Origin: Congregibacter litoralis KT71
Lineage (GTDB): Bacteria; Pseudomonadota; Gammaproteobacteria; Pseudomonadales; Halieaceae
Reading direction: 5' to 3'
Length of the DNA stretch: 64,000 nt
NCBI RefSeq assembly: GCF_000153125.2
Contig: NZ_CM002299.1
Span: 2,738,828 to 2,802,827 of the forward strand
Positions 63,773 through 64,000 of the stretch are shown here, one piece after another. Both the position numbers and the translations under genes were made by a program. The notes under the pieces are model-generated. The model did not search any database, was not told the DNA's origin, and saw only the letters and a list, made by a program, of their open reading frames with translations. The stretch's first letter is position 1, and each line of letters opens with the position of its first letter.

Positions 63773-64000
63773 GCAACGCAGGAAACAAGCCAGCAGCGCC
63801 TGACGTCAGGCCTGCTGGCATCTTCATAGCCTCCGACCCTCGCTTAGGACTCAGGATCACTTTCCTTTCATTGACGGGCTGTAAGGGCGGCAGGGGACGC
63901 ATATGGCACACGGTTGCAGTCTGCTCCAGGGGGATCAGCAACTCCCGGAGGCTGTGATGGTTATACCCCGAGGCGTCATAAGAGGCGCCGGGGCCGCCGG
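63702..64000 (-). pseudogene. C-terminal fragment of a KefF/MdaB-like NAD(P)H oxidoreductase, probably decayed
   Basis: The minus-strand frame is open from the right edge. Near the edge it reads GASYDASGYNHHSLRELL, then IPLEQTATVCHMRPLPPL, which matches the end of flavodoxin-fold quinone reductases of the KefF/KefG type. The familiar last 30 residues are then missing. Instead the frame runs through a hairpin and antisense into the PDZ gene to 63702. This suggests loss of the original end by mutation. Only the part right of about 63850 looks like real coding sequence. Confidence 0.45.
63789..63819 (+). terminator. Strong hairpin after the PDZ gene, possible two-way terminator
   Basis: GCCAGCAG and CTGCTGGC enclose the perfect palindrome GCCTGACGTCAGGC, with one bulged C. 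It starts 17 bases after the stop. The following bases (ATCTTCAT) are only weakly T-rich, so termination is probable but not certain. Confidence 0.5.

Overview
The window is about 64 kb of chromosomal DNA from a marine-type gammaproteobacterium. The most likely placement is the OM60/NOR5 (Halieaceae) group, judged only from protein style: an Entner-Doudoroff operon under HexR, a DUF2058 (YaiL-type) protein, SlyD, MaeB, many lipoprotein hydrolases and beta-oxidation genes, and GC-rich coding DNA of even composition. I found no rRNA, tRNA, phage, transposase or CRISPR array. Coding density is high, and many operon neighbours overlap by 4 bases (ATGA, TTGA).

Layout. 1-6.9 kb: saccharopine-dehydrogenase-like reductase (runs off the left edge), slyD, a transglutaminase-like protease, a carboxylesterase lipoprotein and an unusual isocitrate dehydrogenase, then a DUF2058 protein. 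7.5-13.3 kb: a six-gene glycerol ABC importer (glpS-glpT-glpP-glpQ-DUF2160-glpV). 13.4-14.5 kb: an NsrR-like Rrf2 regulator divergent from a haem-c DUF3365 protein. 15-19.5 kb: omega-amidase plus methionine-type aminotransferase, a D-2-hydroxyacid dehydrogenase and an MscS channel. 19.7-23.3 kb: a CrtI-like oxidoreductase and an S9 peptidase. 23.5-27.3 kb: crotonase, alpha/beta hydrolase, and a dgcN-dgcA pair for D-glutamate catabolism. 27.4-33 kb: a frameshifted M20 peptidase homologue, a 1-kb block of 274-bp tandem hairpin repeats and a 1011-residue Asp-box propeller protein. 33-36.5 kb: a beta-oxidation operon. 36.7 kb: an M19 dipeptidase. 38-47.4 kb: a galactoside operon (MFS, GH42, galK, galT, Na+ symporter, GH36, membrane protein). 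47.4-50.3 kb: serine and threonine ammonia-lyases and an ArsC/Spx-like protein. 50.4-59.9 kb: hexR-ppc-edd-eda-zwf-pgl on the minus strand, with gap divergent from hexR. 60-64 kb: membrane protein, maeB, a periplasmic PDZ protein and a KefF-like fragment.

How it fits together. Galactosides are hydrolysed by GH42 and GH36 and phosphorylated and exchanged by GalK/GalT. They can feed glucose-6-phosphate into Zwf-Pgl-Edd-Eda and Gap. Pyruvate and oxaloacetate are then balanced by Ppc, MaeB and the serine ammonia-lyase. Two HexR-like sites lie between hexR and gap. The minus-strand sugar genes have no obvious second HexR site, which suggests one long HexR-controlled unit that includes ppc.

Most worth a second look: an isocitrate dehydrogenase with its central module duplicated; the 274-bp tandem hairpin array; an M20 homologue lacking metal ligands; a PDZ domain apparently nested inside an NTF2-like fold; an inverted-repeat pair between the nsrR-like gene and the DUF3365 gene; and two genes (M20 and gap) each broken by one missing base in a C5/G5 run, which may be sequencing error.
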